From Bifidobacterium sp. ESL0769 (GTDB lineage: Bacteria; Actinomycetota; Actinomycetes; Actinomycetales; Bifidobacteriaceae): DNA of 64,000 bases. The notes beneath the pieces were generated by a model that worked only from the letters and a program-made list of their open reading frames with translations, was not told the DNA's origin and did no database searches. Numbering within the stretch: the stretch's first letter is position 1; each line of letters opens with the position of its first letter. A program made the position numbers and the translations under genes. The stretch spans positions 1,674,001-1,738,000 of the forward strand of contig NZ_CP113918.1 of NCBI RefSeq assembly GCF_029395495.1, given 5' to 3'. This document shows positions 17,036-24,606 of the stretch, one piece after another.

Positions 17036-17674
17036 TCATGATTTCAGCTCCAAATCGCTAGCCATATTCATATAAAGCGGCGAGACAAGCCCCACATACA
17101 ACAAAGCCGTGATACAAACGGAAAGATAAGCGAAATCACGCTCCATCACCAGCATAAAGACAAGGCACAGAAGGCACACGAGATTTAACGCCTTACAGCC
17201 AATTCCAAACACCCGTAGCGTTCTGCACGTAAGACGGAACGCGAAGACGCATGCCAAAAGCCCCTGAACGAACATCGCGGCAACAGCCACAATCAACACC
17301 ATGTCAATGACCCATGGATCGAGTTTCTCACGAATCGAATAGGCCATTTCATAAGCCAGAAAAAGCGAGACAAGGCATTCCGTGACTCCCAAAACATACG
17401 TGAGCACATGAGACTTTCGAGGATTATGAGGCGCATACCACGGCACCTTCACGGGGCGGCCGTCGTCATCCTCCCCCGGATCGCCCGCACGGTCGAAAGG
17501 GCCTATCAACCTGTCCCACCGGTCACCCGCCGGCAACGGGCCGACAACCGAATCCCAATCGTCACCAGCACCAGCACCAGAGTCGCTGCCATTATCCCGG
17601 CCGGCCACCGAACCAGCAATCGGAACCGTATCGCCATTGGCAACAACATTGTCTGCTTCTGACTCATCCATCAT
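17036..17674 (-). CDS. Four-TM mini-protein with long acidic N-terminus (copy 3)
   Basis: A 212-residue unrecognised protein. The first ~85 residues are hydrophilic, Gly/Asp-rich and probably disordered, with two similar units (WDSVVGPLPAGD and WDRLIGPFDRAGD). Four TM segments follow (VLTYVLGVTECLVSLFLAYE, VIDMVLIVAVAAMFVQGLLA, CKALNLVCLLCLVFMLVM, LSVCITALLYVGLVSPLYM), ending DLELKS. It belongs with the two shorter 4-TM proteins downstream. Its start overlaps the small ORF upstream by 11 bp, suggesting coupled translation. ATG at 17674 with GGAGGGTGGGC; a GTG at 17680 and an ATG at 17671 are alternatives. Confidence 0.6.
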   Translation of the reverse strand: MMDESEADNVVANGDTVPIAGSVAGRDNGSDSGAGAGDDWDSVVGPLPAGDRWDRLIGPFDRAGDPGEDDDGRPVKVPWYAPHNPRKSHVLTYVLGVTECLVSLFLAYEMAYSIREKLDPWVIDMVLIVAVAAMFVQGLLACVFAFRLTCRTLRVFGIGCKALNLVCLLCLVFMLVMERDFAYLSVCITALLYVGLVSPLYMNMASDLELKS

Positions 17675-17771
17675 GCCCACCCTCCGTCAAGCGCATCATC
17701 AGTTCCAACACCGCAGCTATGCGTCTCACATCCAATGCCACGGCCGCTTTCAGCTCATCTTTCGAAGTCAT
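17664..17771 (-). CDS. Small 35-residue helical protein
   Basis: A short ORF with a good RBS (GAGGAATT before ATG) encoding MTSKDELKAAVALDVRRIAA, then VLELMMRLTEGGHDG. It is predicted to be one amphipathic helix with no signal or TM segment. It overlaps the start of the next gene by 11 bp and lies 20 bp after the end of the family A gene, as expected for a real operon member or for a leader controlling translation of the 4-TM gene. No family is recognised. Confidence 0.5.
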   Translation of the reverse strand: MTSKDELKAAVALDVRRIAAVLELMMRLTEGGHDG

Positions 17772-17791
17772 AATTCCTCGTGATCCCTGAT

Positions 17792-18961
17792 TCAACGGGT
17801 TCCCTCACCTTCTTTGGAAAGTGGTGATTTCAACGCGGCATCCTGGTCAGAATCCTTGGAAGGCTGCGTGGCGGAAGCCATCTCAGCGCGTTCTTTCGTA
17901 TGGGAATCCCTGACACCGTTCTTGCCATCACCCGACCTTTTCGGGACAGGGCGGTTACCACGTACAATGTCGGGCAGCGGCCTGTTGTAGCGCACGGCCA
18001 GGACCCGCAGCCGCCTCGCCGCGGCCTTCACCCAACGCCACAGCACACGAAGCGCCCGGCCCATACGGCCCGGACCGGGGACCGGCACCAGCCTCTGCGC
18101 TACCGGCGGCGCCACACCGGCCTCGCGCAACCGCCTGTTTTCCGCGTTCAACCGGTCCGCCTCCTCAAGCCACGCCAGCTCAGGAGCCACCAGCGCCAGC
18201 GCCTCATCACGCTTTACCTTGCTATGCCCGGCACGTTTCGCCAAACGCACCGCCCGCTTGTAACGGCCCGATGCCTCACGCACCCGCGCCCGCACCTCAC
18301 GAGAGACCGCACGTCGATCCGGCACGCAGGCGCGCGGCAACGCCACCCCGTCACCGTCCCACGCCTTTCGGAACAGGCCGCCGCCCTCGGCCGAAATGTT
18401 CCACAACACCGAATCCCGGCCGGTGTCACGCACGGCAAGGAACAAGAAATCACGCGTCCAAACCGGACGCCTCCGCATGAACGCGAACGGGGTGCGCACC
18501 ACCGTCCCGTCCGCCGCCACTTCCTCGCCGCCCAGCTCACACAGCGACGTCGACACCGAAACCGCCACACCACGCGGATCCACATCCTCACCGGTGAAAT
18601 TCGCGCCATGCGCCACAAAAAACCGAGCCACCTCATCCAAACGAAACGAAAAACCAAACGGAGGACGGACCAACAACCAAAGAAAACCCAACGCAACCAC
18701 AGCACCACAAAGCTCATCCCACAACTCCGACCACGAAAACACAAACGTATGGCGAAGCAAATTAGTTATCAAATAATAGATCTCACCTGGTATCACCCAT
18801 CCTGTGCACAACACACCCCCGGCACCCAGCTTGCGCATGTACCGGTCGTTCTCCGCATGGAACAGCTGCCTGAACCCGTCGAACCCGATCTTGAAACGGA
18901 ACGGCCCCAGCCACGGCCCCGCAGCAGACCCTCTAACCTCGTCACTAACAGGCTCGATCAT
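17792..18961 (-). CDS. T7SS-locus family A protein, copy 1 (2-TM, unknown function)
   Basis: A 389-residue protein of an unrecognised family with three members here. N-terminal signature LGPFRFKIGFDGFRQLFHAE, NDRYMRKLG, two TM segments (~50-70 and 85-112, the second VALGFLWLLVRPPF), then a soluble part with VARFFVAHGA, DPRGVAVSVSTSLCELGGEE, VAADGTVVRTPFAFMRRRPV, WDGDGVALPRA and a basic coiled segment (RVREASGRYKRAVRLAKRAG). Unlike the other copies it has a ~110-residue basic then hydrophilic C-terminal extension. Its ATG overlaps the stop of the preceding family A gene as ATGA. It could be a T7SS channel part or immunity protein; not known. Confidence 0.65.
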   Translation of the reverse strand: MIEPVSDEVRGSAAGPWLGPFRFKIGFDGFRQLFHAENDRYMRKLGAGGVLCTGWVIPGEIYYLITNLLRHTFVFSWSELWDELCGAVVALGFLWLLVRPPFGFSFRLDEVARFFVAHGANFTGEDVDPRGVAVSVSTSLCELGGEEVAADGTVVRTPFAFMRRRPVWTRDFLFLAVRDTGRDSVLWNISAEGGGLFRKAWDGDGVALPRACVPDRRAVSREVRARVREASGRYKRAVRLAKRAGHSKVKRDEALALVAPELAWLEEADRLNAENRRLREAGVAPPVAQRLVPVPGPGRMGRALRVLWRWVKAAARRLRVLAVRYNRPLPDIVRGNRPVPKRSGDGKNGVRDSHTKERAEMASATQPSKDSDQDAALKSPLSKEGEGTR

Positions 18962-19866
18962 CGTCCACCTTCCTCGAGGATGACATTGCCAGCTTCTTGT
19001 TCCTTGTGTTGCTGGTTGAGGCGTTCGCCCTCGGCCAGCCACTCCAGCTCCGGACGCATCAGCACCAACGCCTCCGCCCTGGCCGACGCGTCACGCACAC
19101 CACGCCCCGCCAGACGCTTCGCACGACGGTACCGCTTCGACGCCTCACGCACACGCCCATGCACCTCCCACAGCAGACGCCACGCATCCCGCACGCCCGA
19201 ACGCGGCAACGCCACACCCTCACCGTCCCACTCAGGACGGAACGCCCAGTTCACCCCCACCATGTTCCACACCGCCGAATCACTGCGCCAATCCGCCACC
19301 GGCAGGAACACGAAACGACGCGACACCACCGGCCACCTGCGCATGAACGCGTACGGCGTACGCACCAGCGTGCCGTCCGCCGCCACCTCCTGCCCGCCCA
19401 ACGCACCCAACGACACCGAAACCGACACCGACAAACCACGCGGGTCCGCACCCTCCGGCACACGCGCCCCATGGAACCGGAAGAACGAACGCGCCTCACC
19501 CGAACGGAACACGAACAGAAACGGCGGACGCACCAGACACCACACAAAAAAACAACCAATCAAAAAAGCGCCGAAATTCCCAGCGACATTGCTCACGGTC
19601 CATTCAATCCGCCCCCTAAGCATCGGCACTATTCCACCGATGAACGAGGCAGGGATAGTCCATCCGGCGCACACCGTGCCGATCAGCCCGATCTTGCGCA
19701 TGTACACGCCGTTCTCCGCGCGGAACAGCTCTTTGAACTCCCGGTAGCCCAACACGAAACGGAACGGACCCAACACCCTCGGTGAAGGACCCGCAGCCGG
19801 ACCGGAAGGCCGCACCGAGCCATCCGCCCGCCCCGGACGGGAACCACCGGCCAAACCCTCAGCCAT
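18958..19866 (-). CDS. T7SS-locus family A protein, copy 2
   Basis: A 302-residue paralogue of copies 1 and 3: VLGPFRFVLGYREFKELFRA, ENGVYMRKIG, two TM segments (~60-85 and ~97-115), GQEVAADGTLVRTPYAFMRR, VWNMVGVNWAFRPEWDGEGV, ending LMRPELEWLAEGERLNQQHK. The last part is nearly identical to copy 3 (25600-26502), also at DNA level. The N-terminal 17 residues (MAEGLAGGSRPGRADGS) resemble those of the unrelated EspG-like protein at 22361 (MADGLAGSFRPEWTSGS), which suggests exchange of 5' ends. ATG at 19866 with AAAAGGAGATTGGTG. Couples to copy 1 by ATGA. Confidence 0.65.
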   Translation of the reverse strand: MAEGLAGGSRPGRADGSVRPSGPAAGPSPRVLGPFRFVLGYREFKELFRAENGVYMRKIGLIGTVCAGWTIPASFIGGIVPMLRGRIEWTVSNVAGNFGAFLIGCFFVWCLVRPPFLFVFRSGEARSFFRFHGARVPEGADPRGLSVSVSVSLGALGGQEVAADGTLVRTPYAFMRRWPVVSRRFVFLPVADWRSDSAVWNMVGVNWAFRPEWDGEGVALPRSGVRDAWRLLWEVHGRVREASKRYRRAKRLAGRGVRDASARAEALVLMRPELEWLAEGERLNQQHKEQEAGNVILEEGGR

Positions 19867-19913
19867 CACCAATCTCCTTTTCACCAGACAACAACACCAT
19901 CACCGGCAAACGC

Positions 19914-20840
19914 TCAGACAGATGCGCCGGAACCGCCCCGAAACCCCAAGCCACGCAGCCAGTTTTTCGGCGGTCCGTCAAGGAACTCGTCGTCCCCATA
20001 TAGCCAGCGCCGGAACCGGCCCCACCACACAGCCAACACACCCGGGCCACGCGAGGACGAACCATGAGAAGAATGACGCGCACCACGGTCTGCCTCAGCC
20101 ACACGCTTCCGGCACCAGCGCACGAACCCGTCCACATCAGGCACCGCCAAACGGTCCACCATCACGCAGCCATTCAGATCCATGAACTTCACATCGGGCA
20201 CCGCCGGAATGATATCCATCGACGCCTTCCCACCAGCCGAAGGCGACAACACCACCGCATGCTCCGTCAGCCGCACACAATCCAACTGCGACCACGCCGC
20301 ACGCGTCGCAAACTCCTCGCCGTTCACACGATGCAGGAGCACCACGCCGGCGTCGTCCACCCACAGACGGCACGGCGTCACCCAACGAGCATCGAAGGAA
20401 CTGTTCCGCCGCTGGCCCAGAATCCGCCAGATATCCGCCGTGCTCGCGCTCGGCACCGCAAACCAATCCGAAACACACGCTGCCAGCTTGTTCGCCACAC
20501 CCCAACGAGCCAACGGGCCGCCACAACACAGCCACATCAAGACCGTCAAAATGAGCATGGAGGCCAATACGCCCTTATCGTCATTCGACGACCACTTAGG
20601 AATCATTATCAGCAAAAGAACAGTGAATAAGACCGCGAACGGCAGGAAAATACGACGAACTCCACGCCCATAAGCATTAGAAGCCATCGCGAACTCCCAC
20701 CACATCGGCCCGGTCAACGTGAAATCAAACGACCAAGCAGCAGACCGGGACGAATCCGGGGACTTTCTACCCGACCCGACGGCACTCTGCACACCCTCAA
20801 AGCTATCCGCTGGCAACCCCACATTTCCAGCACCGCTCAT
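19914..20840 (-). CDS. T7SS-locus family B protein, copy 1 (2-TM, possibly YcxB-like)
   Basis: A 308-residue protein paralogous to the gene at 23409. Order: disordered N-terminus, motif AWSFDFTLTGPMWWEFAMAS, NAYGRG, two TM segments (FLPFAVLFTVLLLIMIPKW; LASMLILTVLMWLCCGG), then a soluble domain with FDARWVTPCRLWVDDAGVVL, WSQLDCVRLTEHAVVLSPSA, DIIPAVPDVKF and DGFVRWCRKRVAEA. Two TMs followed by a beta-rich W-x-x-L...IIP domain resembles YcxB-type proteins, but this is tentative. Preceded by a 26-codon ORF that overlaps its start by 1 bp. RBS GGAGG lies 10 nt from the ATG. Confidence 0.62.
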   Translation of the reverse strand: MSGAGNVGLPADSFEGVQSAVGSGRKSPDSSRSAAWSFDFTLTGPMWWEFAMASNAYGRGVRRIFLPFAVLFTVLLLIMIPKWSSNDDKGVLASMLILTVLMWLCCGGPLARWGVANKLAACVSDWFAVPSASTADIWRILGQRRNSSFDARWVTPCRLWVDDAGVVLLHRVNGEEFATRAAWSQLDCVRLTEHAVVLSPSAGGKASMDIIPAVPDVKFMDLNGCVMVDRLAVPDVDGFVRWCRKRVAEADRGARHSSHGSSSRGPGVLAVWWGRFRRWLYGDDEFLDGPPKNWLRGLGFRGGSGASV

Positions 20841-20920
20841 CAGCGCTCAGCCTCCTCGGACACGGTACCGCCATCGACCTGCCATGCGCGTTCCCAGTTG
20901 CGACGTTCTCCCTCGACCAT
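20840..20920 (-). CDS. Possible 26-residue peptide upstream of family B copy 1
   Basis: ATG-started ORF MVEGERRNWERAWQVDGGTV, SEEAER, ending TGATG with the next start, a typical coupling overlap. It is very short, highly charged, and lacks a clear RBS (GGTGTG only); a GTG codon directly before the ATG is an alternative. It may be a translated leader that delivers ribosomes to the family B start, or chance. Confidence 0.25.
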   Translation of the reverse strand: MVEGERRNWERAWQVDGGTVSEEAER

Positions 20921-21061
20921 CACACCAGTGTAACCCGGCTACCGTCCACCAGACCCATGCCTAATATTTCTCCTCGATCAGCCATTCCAGTATCAGACGC
21001 GCCAACGCCTTCTCCCCCTCCCCATTGACCGATACATCACAAATCTCAGATATACGGCCAC
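20921..21061 (-). pseudogene. Possible gene remnant downstream of YukD copy 1
   Basis: Between the YukD stop and the 26-codon ORF one frame reads ISEICDVSVNGEGEKALARL, ILEWLIEEKY then stop, which looks like a real amphipathic C-terminus, yet no start codon or RBS precedes it in frame. After YukD copy 2 the same position reads AVSEFCCVSEGNG before family B copy 2 begins. The two intergenic segments therefore appear homologous, with a deletion in copy 2. I infer a decayed short gene or a lost C-terminal extension. Confidence 0.3.
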
Positions 21062-21355
21062 CTACACCAGCACGAGCGGGCTGCCGTCGACCAGCACGCC
21101 TCGCGCCACCAGCGAACCCACCAGCTCGCCCGGAGGCAGCAACTGCCCCGCAGGCGACCCGTCACGGCGAGCCAAGTCAGCCCCGCCGGAATACGAGAAC
21201 ACACCCGAGGCGCGCGATGCCACCAGACGCGCCGCCAAATCGGCCGCCGCATCCACACGCAACGCGCACGGCAGGCGCAACGAATACACCCGACCGTCTG
21301 CCGGCAGCAACACCTCCACCAGCACCTTGCCATCCAACACACCAGACTCAGCCAT
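21062..21355 (-). CDS. YukD/EsaB-like ubiquitin-fold protein, copy 1
   Basis: A 97-residue protein with a beta-grasp pattern: strand 1 KVLVEVLLPADGRVYSLRLP, helix VDAAADLAARLVASRASGVF, strands around ARRDGSPAGQLLPPGELVGS, and a final strand VARGVLVDGSPLVLV. This matches the small ubiquitin-like T7SSb component (YukD in Bacillus, EsaB in Staphylococcus), which is needed for or regulates secretion. It differs from copy 2 at 24313-24606 by only one residue (Asp versus Gly at position 35), although the flanking genes are far more diverged. ATG at 21355 with AGAAGGGTCGTGCTTG. Confidence 0.72.
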   Translation of the reverse strand: MAESGVLDGKVLVEVLLPADGRVYSLRLPCALRVDAAADLAARLVASRASGVFSYSGGADLARRDGSPAGQLLPPGELVGSLVARGVLVDGSPLVLV

Positions 21356-21448
21356 CAAGCACGACCCTTCTCACTACCAAAACGAAACCATCATCTGCCG
21401 CCCACGTTCAGAACAAGCCACGCGCCACAACCATGTCACGCAGAGGGG

Positions 21449-21811
21449 CTACGCCTCGCCACCGTCACCGGCCGGTTCATCCCCGTCATCCGCCGGAACG
21501 GAATCAGCGCCAGAACTGGCCTGCGCCTTGGCTTTGAGGTACTCTGGCTCGTTCTCCTTGAGCATCTGCAGGTAATTGAGCCCTTCGGCCGGCAGATAGC
21601 CGATGGAATAGACGCCGTCGACACCCGACTTGTTGAACAGCACGCCCTTCAGCGGATCCGTACTACCCTCCGGGTAAGGGTAGCCCATGTAATCCCACAG
21701 CTTTCCCGTCGCCTCGTCACGCTGCATCGCTCCCGCGATCATCAGCAGACGGTTCGTATCCTCCACATGCACCACCGAGCCAATCGGAAGCCACTCATCA
21801 GTCCTGAACAT
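21449..21811 (-). CDS. DUF4176 protein, copy 1
   Basis: A 120-residue protein with the DUF4176 pattern found in Firmicutes T7SSb gene clusters: EWLPIGSVVHVEDTNRLLMI, WDYMGYPYPEGSTDP, FNKSGVDGVYSIGYLPAEGL, NYLQMLKE. The C-terminal ~25 residues are acidic and Gly/Ala-rich, as in copy 2. The family's molecular role is unknown; its steady association with LXG/WXG substrates suggests a chaperone or assembly factor. Gap of 93 bp to YukD copy 1. Confidence 0.8.
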   Translation of the reverse strand: MFRTDEWLPIGSVVHVEDTNRLLMIAGAMQRDEATGKLWDYMGYPYPEGSTDPLKGVLFNKSGVDGVYSIGYLPAEGLNYLQMLKENEPEYLKAKAQASSGADSVPADDGDEPAGDGGEA

Positions 21812-21878
21812 ACCTATTCACCTTTCCTTGTCATTCCCATTACTGTCACCCCGCAAATCCCTTGAAAGAAGATAGGGT

Positions 21879-22364
21879 TCAACTCTGTATCTGTCGCAGC
21901 TGTCTCTGGGCCGAAGCAGCTCTCTGCCTTGCGCTATTGGCTTGTTTGTTCTGATCTGTGACAGTGTTCTGAGCATCGCTGAGCTGACCTGACAGGCCAG
22001 AAAGCTGCTGGTTCAGACGATTAATGATGCTGTTACATTGGTTGTCAATCTGATCAATGAAGTCTTTGTTGCCCGAGCTGATGTTTCTCGCTTGGCAACA
22101 AGCATCGTAATCACCGATACCCATACCAGCCTCGGAACCAAGTGTGTTCAGCAACTTCATAATCCCATCATCCTGCTTTTTGAGATTATCGAGCGCACCG
22201 TTCTTGAAATCCTGCGCGTATTTGATAGCCGCATTCACAGCACTAATCTGCGCATTAAGCGCATCGACTCGAATCTGCGCTGCTGCCGCATTTTGCTCGC
22301 ACTGCCACGCATTGCTATTGGCCGAGGCCATATCAGATTGCAACTGCTGCTTTGACTGTGTCAT
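21879..22364 (-). CDS. Coiled-coil YwqH/DUF5082-like T7SS protein, copy 1
   Basis: A 161-residue, almost wholly helical protein: an N-terminal helix (MTQSKQQLQSDMASANSNAW), a middle hydrophobic hairpin (IKYAQDFKNGALDNLKKQDD), and a long C-terminal coiled coil ending LSGLSGQLSDAQNTVTDQNK and RQRAASAQRQLRQIQS. Size and pattern fit the DUF5082/YwqH-type proteins next to LXG toxins. The segment LNGQLSDAQN/LSGQLSDAQN is shared with copy 2 at 25094. Start ATG overlaps the stop of the EspG-like gene (ATGA). Possible chaperone or co-secreted partner (inference). Confidence 0.62.
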   Translation of the reverse strand: MTQSKQQLQSDMASANSNAWQCEQNAAAAQIRVDALNAQISAVNAAIKYAQDFKNGALDNLKKQDDGIMKLLNTLGSEAGMGIGDYDACCQARNISSGNKDFIDQIDNQCNSIINRLNQQLSGLSGQLSDAQNTVTDQNKQANSARQRAASAQRQLRQIQS

Positions 22365-23356
22365 CGGTTTTCCTTTTCTGTCCCTTGAGTATTTTGAGGT
22401 TTCGGAGCCACTCCCCATTCGGCACGGGGCACGCCGGAAAGACGTTCCAACAAGCTCCCGCCCATTATGAATTCGATGTCCATGTATGAATACAATGTTC
22501 GATGCTCGTCCCACACCGACAGGTTCGGGTCTGGGTTTGGCACATAGACCATACGAATCAGCGCTCCGGCATCCGGCACCATGAACGAGAACACCCACGG
22601 CTGGGGCCCCACCCGCAAATCACGCGCCTGAGGGATGGCCTCGAGCCTGGTCCGTCGGTAATCCACGCCCTGCACCGGATAGACCGAATACTTCCCCGAA
22701 GCGAGCCCAGCCGCAAGCCCCATCAGTAACCCGGCATCAACCCCGTGGGCGGACGCCAGCGCCCGGGCCGCCTCCGTGTTGCCGTTCCTCAAGTCGATCA
22801 ACATATCCTTCTCTGACCTATTGCGACACCGCAGATACAGAGGTGTACGGGCGGGCCTGAATACCGAAGAAAGATTGGAATCCCGGGCGAACGAAACTTC
22901 CCAGTCATTGACGCCGCCCAAAGCAAGCAGGTTAAACTCATCCTTGGTAGGCTGCCCCGACGCAAAACGCGTGAACGTAGCGGACTGGGCACCGAAATAA
23001 GCGGCAAACGAACGGTACTCCTCTTCGCCCTTGTCAACAACGGGCATCAGCCCGTCCGCCACCGCGAACGCACAGTCACGCACCGGAGCCACCAACGATG
23101 CCAACGCCGGGCACGGAACGCCATTAGCATCAACCAAACCCAGACCCTGGAACGAGAAGACCAAACGGCTACGCAACCTCTCCAACGTATCCGGTTCACC
23201 CACATACGAGAACGGCAACAAACTCTCCGGCACCAGGAAACGCAGATAATCCGGGCCACCAATCAACATATACAACTGCTCCGGATTGAACGCTATTGAA
23301 CCTATCGATCCCGACGTCCACTCGGGACGGAAACTTCCGGCCAAACCATCAGCCAT
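22361..23356 (-). CDS. EspG/DUF5081-like T7SS-associated protein
   Basis: A 331-residue cytoplasmic protein without signal or TM. Pattern: FNPEQLYMLIGGPDYLRFLV, then YVGEPDTLERLRSRLVFSFQ, GLGLVDANGVPCPALASLVA, a mixed alpha/beta middle, and PQPWVFSFMVPDAGALIRMV near the end. The start resembles EspG-type substrate chaperones of actinobacterial ESX and DUF5081 proteins of T7SSb loci; without a search I cannot decide between them. The first ~17 residues resemble family A copy 2. ATG at 23356 with AAGGAGTCGGTG; ends in an ATGA overlap with the coiled-coil gene. Confidence 0.5.
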   Translation of the reverse strand: MADGLAGSFRPEWTSGSIGSIAFNPEQLYMLIGGPDYLRFLVPESLLPFSYVGEPDTLERLRSRLVFSFQGLGLVDANGVPCPALASLVAPVRDCAFAVADGLMPVVDKGEEEYRSFAAYFGAQSATFTRFASGQPTKDEFNLLALGGVNDWEVSFARDSNLSSVFRPARTPLYLRCRNRSEKDMLIDLRNGNTEAARALASAHGVDAGLLMGLAAGLASGKYSVYPVQGVDYRRTRLEAIPQARDLRVGPQPWVFSFMVPDAGALIRMVYVPNPDPNLSVWDEHRTLYSYMDIEFIMGGSLLERLSGVPRAEWGVAPKPQNTQGTEKENR

Positions 23357-23408
23357 CACCGACTCCTTCCACTAACACCACCGTCAACAACCACGTGCCG
23401 CGTCTCGT

Positions 23409-24272
23409 TCATTTGTTCGCCGCCCACGCCGGCGGGCCGTCCAGATACTTCCCATCCGCATACAGCCAGGAACACAACCCACGCCACCAACGACGCGGGC
23501 CACGCAACCGCGGCGACGCCGCCGCGATACGCTCCCGGCACCAAACCACGAACCCATCCACATCCGGCACCACACGCCGATCCACCAGCACACAACCGGA
23601 CAAGTCCGCGAACTTCACATCCGCAATCGCAGGGATGATGTCCACACCCGACAGGCCACTCGCCGAAGGCGACAACACCACCGCCTCCTCCGTCAGCCGC
23701 ACACACGCCAACTGCGACCACGAGACACGCACCTCATGCTCCTCGCCCCGCACCCGACGCAGCAGCACCACTCCGTCTCCGTCCACCCACAGGCGGCACG
23801 GCGTCAGCCAGCGCGCGTCGAACCGGTGCTCACGCCACGCCGAGACCGTCTCCTTCGCCTGCCACGTATTCAACGCCGGGACATCGAACCAGTCACACGC
23901 CGACCACAACACCGTATGCATCAACAGCCAACACGAATACGACCTCGTACACGCCAACAAACCAACCGCACCAATAGCCGCCAAAAGAAGCGCCTCAAAC
24001 GGCGTGTATCTGATAGGACGAAAGAGTTCCAAAGACAAAAGACCGAAGCCGACAAAGATAAGAGGAACACTAATGAGGCGTATCCCTCTGCCGTATGCGT
24101 TCGACGCCTGCGCGAACCGACACCACATCGGCCCAGTCAACGTAAAATCAAACGACCAAGCACCAGACGGAGACGAACACGAAGACCGGTCGCTTGCCCC
24201 CAAAGCGGCACCACACCCATCCAAGGACCCGACCGCCGAAAACCTCACATTTTCAGAACTGTCCAACAGCAT
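23409..24272 (-). CDS. T7SS-locus family B protein, copy 2
   Basis: A 287-residue paralogue of the protein at 19914: GAWSFDFTLTGPMWCRFAQA, SNAYGRGIR, two hydrophobic regions (LISVPLIFVGFGLLSLELF; ALLLAAIGAVGLLACTRSYS), FDARWLTPCRLWVDGDGVVL, WSQLACVRLTEEAVVLSPSA, DIIPAIADVKFADLSGCVLV, DGFVVWCRERIAAA and the ending YLDGPPAW. Soluble-domain motifs are strongly conserved while the TM region and N-terminus differ. RBS GAAGGG before ATGG. Lies directly downstream of YukD copy 2, as copy 1 lies downstream of YukD copy 1, so YukD and family B moved as one cassette. Confidence 0.62.
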   Translation of the reverse strand: MLLDSSENVRFSAVGSLDGCGAALGASDRSSCSSPSGAWSFDFTLTGPMWCRFAQASNAYGRGIRLISVPLIFVGFGLLSLELFRPIRYTPFEALLLAAIGAVGLLACTRSYSCWLLMHTVLWSACDWFDVPALNTWQAKETVSAWREHRFDARWLTPCRLWVDGDGVVLLRRVRGEEHEVRVSWSQLACVRLTEEAVVLSPSASGLSGVDIIPAIADVKFADLSGCVLVDRRVVPDVDGFVVWCRERIAAASPRLRGPRRWWRGLCSWLYADGKYLDGPPAWAANK

Positions 24273-24312
24273 CCATTCCCTTCAGACACACAACAGAACT
24301 CTGAAACCGCAC

Positions 24313-24606
24313 CTACACGAGCACGAGCGGGCTGCCGTCGACCAGCACGCCTCGCGCCACCAACGAACCCACCAGCTCCCCCGGCGGCAGCAACTGCCCC
24401 GCCGGCGACCCGTCACGACGAGCCAAGTCGGCACCGCCGGAATACGAGAACACACCCGAGGCGCGCGACGCCACCAGACGCGCCGCCAAATCGGCCGCCG
24501 CGCCCACGCGCAACGCGCAAGGCAGACGCAACGAATACACCCGACCGTCCGCCGGCAACAACACCTCCACCAGCACCTTGCCATCCAACACACCAGACTC
24601 AGCCAT
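24313..24606 (-). CDS. YukD/EsaB-like ubiquitin-fold protein, copy 2
   Basis: 97 residues, identical to copy 1 at 21062 except Gly for Asp in LRVGAAADLA. The same beta-grasp pattern applies. The ATG overlaps the stop of the DUF4176 gene by 1 bp (TGATG) and is preceded by GGGGAGGCTTG. The near-identity next to diverged neighbours points to gene conversion or very strong constraint; synonymous differences between the copies are visible, so the DNA is not a brand-new duplicate. Confidence 0.72.
   Translation of the reverse strand: MAESGVLDGKVLVEVLLPADGRVYSLRLPCALRVGAAADLAARLVASRASGVFSYSGGADLARRDGSPAGQLLPPGELVGSLVARGVLVDGSPLVLV

Noticed and set aside
17900..19747. 615-codon plus-strand frame across two family A genes
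   Set aside because: The translation is rich in Arg, His, Pro and Thr, typical of antisense reading. The minus strand holds two paralogous genes with RBS and ATGA overlap.
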